Of a DNA stretch of 64,000 bases, positions 61,732-64,000 are shown piece after piece. The notes under the pieces were generated by a model. It ran no database searches. It was not told the DNA's origin and worked only from the letters and a program-made list of their open reading frames with translations. Positions within the stretch are counted from its first letter, which is position 1, and every line of letters begins with the position of its first letter. Origin of the DNA: an uncultured Collinsella sp. (GTDB lineage Bacteria > Actinomycetota > Coriobacteriia > Coriobacteriales > Coriobacteriaceae); NCBI GenBank assembly GCA_902470695.1, contig CABRHH010000011.1:1-64000 (forward strand). The letters run 5' to 3'. The position numbers and the translations under genes are program-made.

Positions 61732-64000
61732 AGCAGGGGAGCACGCGTGGCGCCGCGGTGCCGGGGCCAAGCCCGGCTGCGGAGCATGCGGTTGACGACG
61801 GGTGCGCGGACGCCGAGGCCGTACAGGCATGCGCGGCCGAGGGAGGCGCCGGTACGACAGGTGCCGCCGAGCCCACTGCGGGCGCGGATAGCGCGTGCGC
61901 TGGGACGGCGCGTGCGATCGAGCTCACCGTGGGTGCGGGCCTGCCGGGGGCGTACGCCTCGATCGCGGCGGCCTTGGCGGCGCTTGCCGAGATGGCGCCG
62001 GACGAGGCGGTGCCCGTGGTGGTGCGCGTGGCACCCGGCACCTACCGCGAGCGCGTTGAGATTCGCCGTTCGCGGGTGACGATCGAGGGCGAGACTGCCG
62101 AGAGCGTGCGGATCGTAGGCGGCCTCGGGGCGCTCGACCCCGCGCCCGACGGCGGCACGCTGGGGACCTTCCGCACCTATACCGTGCTGGTCGACGCCGC
62201 CGAGGTGACCCTGCGCAATCTCACGATCGAAAACGACGCCGGCGACGGTCGCGAGGTGGGCCAGGCGATCGCGCTGTACGCCGACGGCGATCGCCTGGTG
62301 GTGGATGCCTGCGAGATCCTCGGGCATCAGGACACGCTGTTCTGCGGTCCGCTGCCCCCGCGTGAGGTAAAGCCGGGCGGCTTCGTGGGGCCCAAGCAGT
62401 TCGCGCCCCGCGTGGTGGGCCGCCAGTATTACCGCCGCTGCCGCATCGCCGGCGACGTCGATTTCATCTTCGGTGGGGCCTGCGCCTATTTCGAGGGCTG
62501 TGAGATCGTGTCGCTCGACCGCGGCACCGAGCCGAACGGGTACGTGACAGCGGCCTCGACGCCCGAGGGTGAACCCTACGGATTCGTGTTCCACGGCTGC
62601 TCGTTCACGAGCGAGGCCGCAGCGGGCACGGTGTATGTGGGCCGTCCGTGGCGCGACTGGGCGCAGACGGTGCTGGTAGACTGCTGGCTGGGCGCGCACA
62701 TCGCGGCGTGCGGCTGGTTCGACTGGAACAAGCCCGCCGCGCACGAGCGGAGCTTCTATGCGGCGAGCGGTCTGGTGGGTCCGGGCGGCACCACGGACGG
62801 CTGGGAGCGCTGGGCGCACGTGCTCCCGGAGAGCGAGCGTGCGCGGTTCGCGCGCGAGCGGGTGCTTGCCGGTGCGGACGGCTGGGACCCGGAAGGCGGG
62901 GCAGGCGACGCCGTCGAGGTGGCTCGTCTGTCTGCTGGTGGCCGCACGGTGCACGAGGAGATCTATTTCGAGGATGAGCAGGCCATGCGGGAGCGCTTCC
63001 GGCGCACGGCGCGCTCGCAGGCATTTGCCGGCACCAGCAAGGTGGACTGGCTGGCCTGGCACGATGGCGCGCGCCGCAGCCTGGCCGAGGCGCTGGGGCT
63101 TTCTAGCTTCGAGCGCGCCGAGCCGTGCGCGCGCGAGCTGGAGCGCGCGGTGCTGCCGGGCGGCATCGAGCGCCGCCGCATGGTCATCCAGACAGAGCCC
63201 GGCGTGTGGATGCCCTTCTACCTGTTGTATCCGCGCAACCCGAAGCGCGATGCGCACGGGCGCGCCCGCTGCTGGCTGTGTCCGCACGGGCATCAGGGCG
63301 CCGGTGCGGCGAGCGTGGCCGGTCTGGCCGGCGTACCGGCGGTGGATGCGGCGATCCGTCGCTTCAACTACGACTACGGCCTGCGCCTGGCGCGAATGGG
63401 GTACGTGACGGTGTGCCCCGACGCCCGCGGCTGGGGCGCGCGCCGCGACCGCGTGGGCCAAGGCGATGACGAGCAGCGCTACCTGCGGGGAACCTGCGCG
63501 GCGCAGGCGCATATGACCGAACCGCTGGGGTGCAGCGCCCAGGGCGGCAACGTGTGGGACCTCATGCGCCTCATCGATTGGCTGGCGTCGGCTTCTGAGC
63601 TTGCGCTCTCCGTCGATACGCTCGGCTGCCTGGGCTTTTCGGGCGGCGGCGCGCAGGCGCTCTACCTGGCTGCCCTTGATCATCGCGTGAGCCGCGTGTT
63701 CATCTCGGGCTACCTCTACGGGTTCGAGGACGCCCTGTTGCACCTGAACGGCAACTGCGCGTGCAACTACGTGCCGGGCCTGTGGCGCCTGTTCGACGCC
63801 GGTGACATCGCCTCGCTCATCGCGCCGCGGCCGCTGGTGGTGCAAAGCTGCGCGGAGGACCATCTGAACGGCCCGCGCGGCATGGAGAACGTCTACGAGC
63901 AGGTGAACATCGTACGCCGTGCCTACGAACTGCTCGGCTGCGGCGAGCACCTACGCCACGAGGTGTGCCCGGGTGAGCACCATCTGGGCGTGGCGCATCT
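61728..64000 (+). CDS. Pectin methylesterase-alpha/beta hydrolase fusion (partial, runs off the window)
   Basis: An open frame of 757 codons without stop. After an Ala/Gly-rich start (1-62), residues of about 65-345 are a CE8 pectin methylesterase with GHQDTLF (near 199), DVDFIFGG (near 241; catalytic Asp), GYVTAAS and GRPWRDWAQT (near 305). From about 450 to the end is a second esterase of alpha/beta-hydrolase fold: LCPHGHQGAG oxyanion loop, nucleophile in LGFSGGGAQA (near 637), Asp in SCAEDHLNGP (near 711) and His in PGEHHLGVAH (near 750). There is no signal peptide. It would remove methyl and probably acetyl groups from imported pectic fragments. Start overlaps the previous stop. Confidence 0.9.
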   Translation, partial: MKQGSTRGAAVPGPSPAAEHAVDDGCADAEAVQACAAEGGAGTTGAAEPTAGADSACAGTARAIELTVGAGLPGAYASIAAALAALAEMAPDEAVPVVVRVAPGTYRERVEIRRSRVTIEGETAESVRIVGGLGALDPAPDGGTLGTFRTYTVLVDAAEVTLRNLTIENDAGDGREVGQAIALYADGDRLVVDACEILGHQDTLFCGPLPPREVKPGGFVGPKQFAPRVVGRQYYRRCRIAGDVDFIFGGACAYFEGCEIVSLDRGTEPNGYVTAASTPEGEPYGFVFHGCSFTSEAAAGTVYVGRPWRDWAQTVLVDCWLGAHIAACGWFDWNKPAAHERSFYAASGLVGPGGTTDGWERWAHVLPESERARFARERVLAGADGWDPEGGAGDAVEVARLSAGGRTVHEEIYFEDEQAMRERFRRTARSQAFAGTSKVDWLAWHDGARRSLAEALGLSSFERAEPCARELERAVLPGGIERRRMVIQTEPGVWMPFYLLYPRNPKRDAHGRARCWLCPHGHQGAGAASVAGLAGVPAVDAAIRRFNYDYGLRLARMGYVTVCPDARGWGARRDRVGQGDDEQRYLRGTCAAQAHMTEPLGCSAQGGNVWDLMRLIDWLASASELALSVDTLGCLGFSGGGAQALYLAALDHRVSRVFISGYLYGFEDALLHLNGNCACNYVPGLWRLFDAGDIASLIAPRPLVVQSCAEDHLNGPRGMENVYEQVNIVRRAYELLGCGEHLRHEVCPGEHHLGVAH

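Overview
The window is a high-GC, gene-dense bacterial chromosome segment. It most likely comes from an anaerobic gut Actinomycetota of class Coriobacteriia (Collinsella-like). That is an inference from GC content, strong AAAGGAG-type ribosome binding sites, a sortase-anchored (LPKTG) Gram-positive surface protein, class III fructose bisphosphatase, arginine fermentation genes and a pectin/galacturonate catabolic island. No rRNA, tRNA, CRISPR array, integrase or transposase was recognised.

Layout. 0-4.2 kb (minus strand): SirTM-type sirtuin and partner macrodomain hydrolase (reversible ADP-ribosylation), with a flavin reductase and a 14-TM drug exporter. 4.6-8.2 kb: an AdhR-like MerR regulator, an iron alcohol dehydrogenase and a carboxymuconolactone decarboxylase-cupin fusion. 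These share three near-identical MerR promoters with 19-bp spacers, so they look like one electrophile-responsive regulon. 8.6-12 kb: NADH oxidase and M18 aminopeptidase. 12-16 kb: a repeat-rich intergenic region, carbamate kinase, and a Fic protein behind an array of palindromes. 16-23.5 kb: C39-like peptidase, amino-acid permease with amidohydrolase, a palindromic repeat cluster and a beta-helix cell-wall adhesin. 24-32.5 kb: LytS/LytTR two-component pair, zinc phospholipase-like protein, a polar amino-acid ABC transporter and a cytidylate-kinase-like protein.

32.8-38.0 kb (minus strand) is the most unusual part. It holds an LXG-type polymorphic toxin followed by a tightly overlapping array of paralogous two-TM membrane proteins: five genes and six domain copies, one gene being a head-to-tail fusion. 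Two small helical proteins resemble LXG secretion partners, and just after them lies the 3' remnant of a second toxin gene. I read it as two LXG toxin-immunity cassettes, the second having lost its toxin but kept its partners and an expanded immunity array.

38-46 kb: a PucR regulator followed by ornithine carbamoyltransferase, two YfcC-type carriers, a short arginine-deiminase-family hydrolase and a D-2-hydroxyacid dehydrogenase. With the distant carbamate kinase this could form an arginine/citrulline fermentation route. 46-49.5 kb: GIY-YIG/DNA-alkylation-repair fusion and class III FBPase.

49.7-64 kb: galacturonate/pectin regulon. It has a LacI regulator, uxaC-uxaB-uxaA, a cytoplasmic GH28 polygalacturonase, a GPH symporter, an acetylesterase-like hydrolase and a pectin methylesterase-alpha/beta-hydrolase fusion that runs off the end. 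Three promoters carry paired GGTGAACGTTCACC-type operators about 40 bp apart, preceded by a direct repeat of ACCGTTCACC-like half-sites spaced exactly 21 bp. The same direct repeat lies upstream of carbamate kinase at 13.1 kb, which suggests a second, wider regulator.
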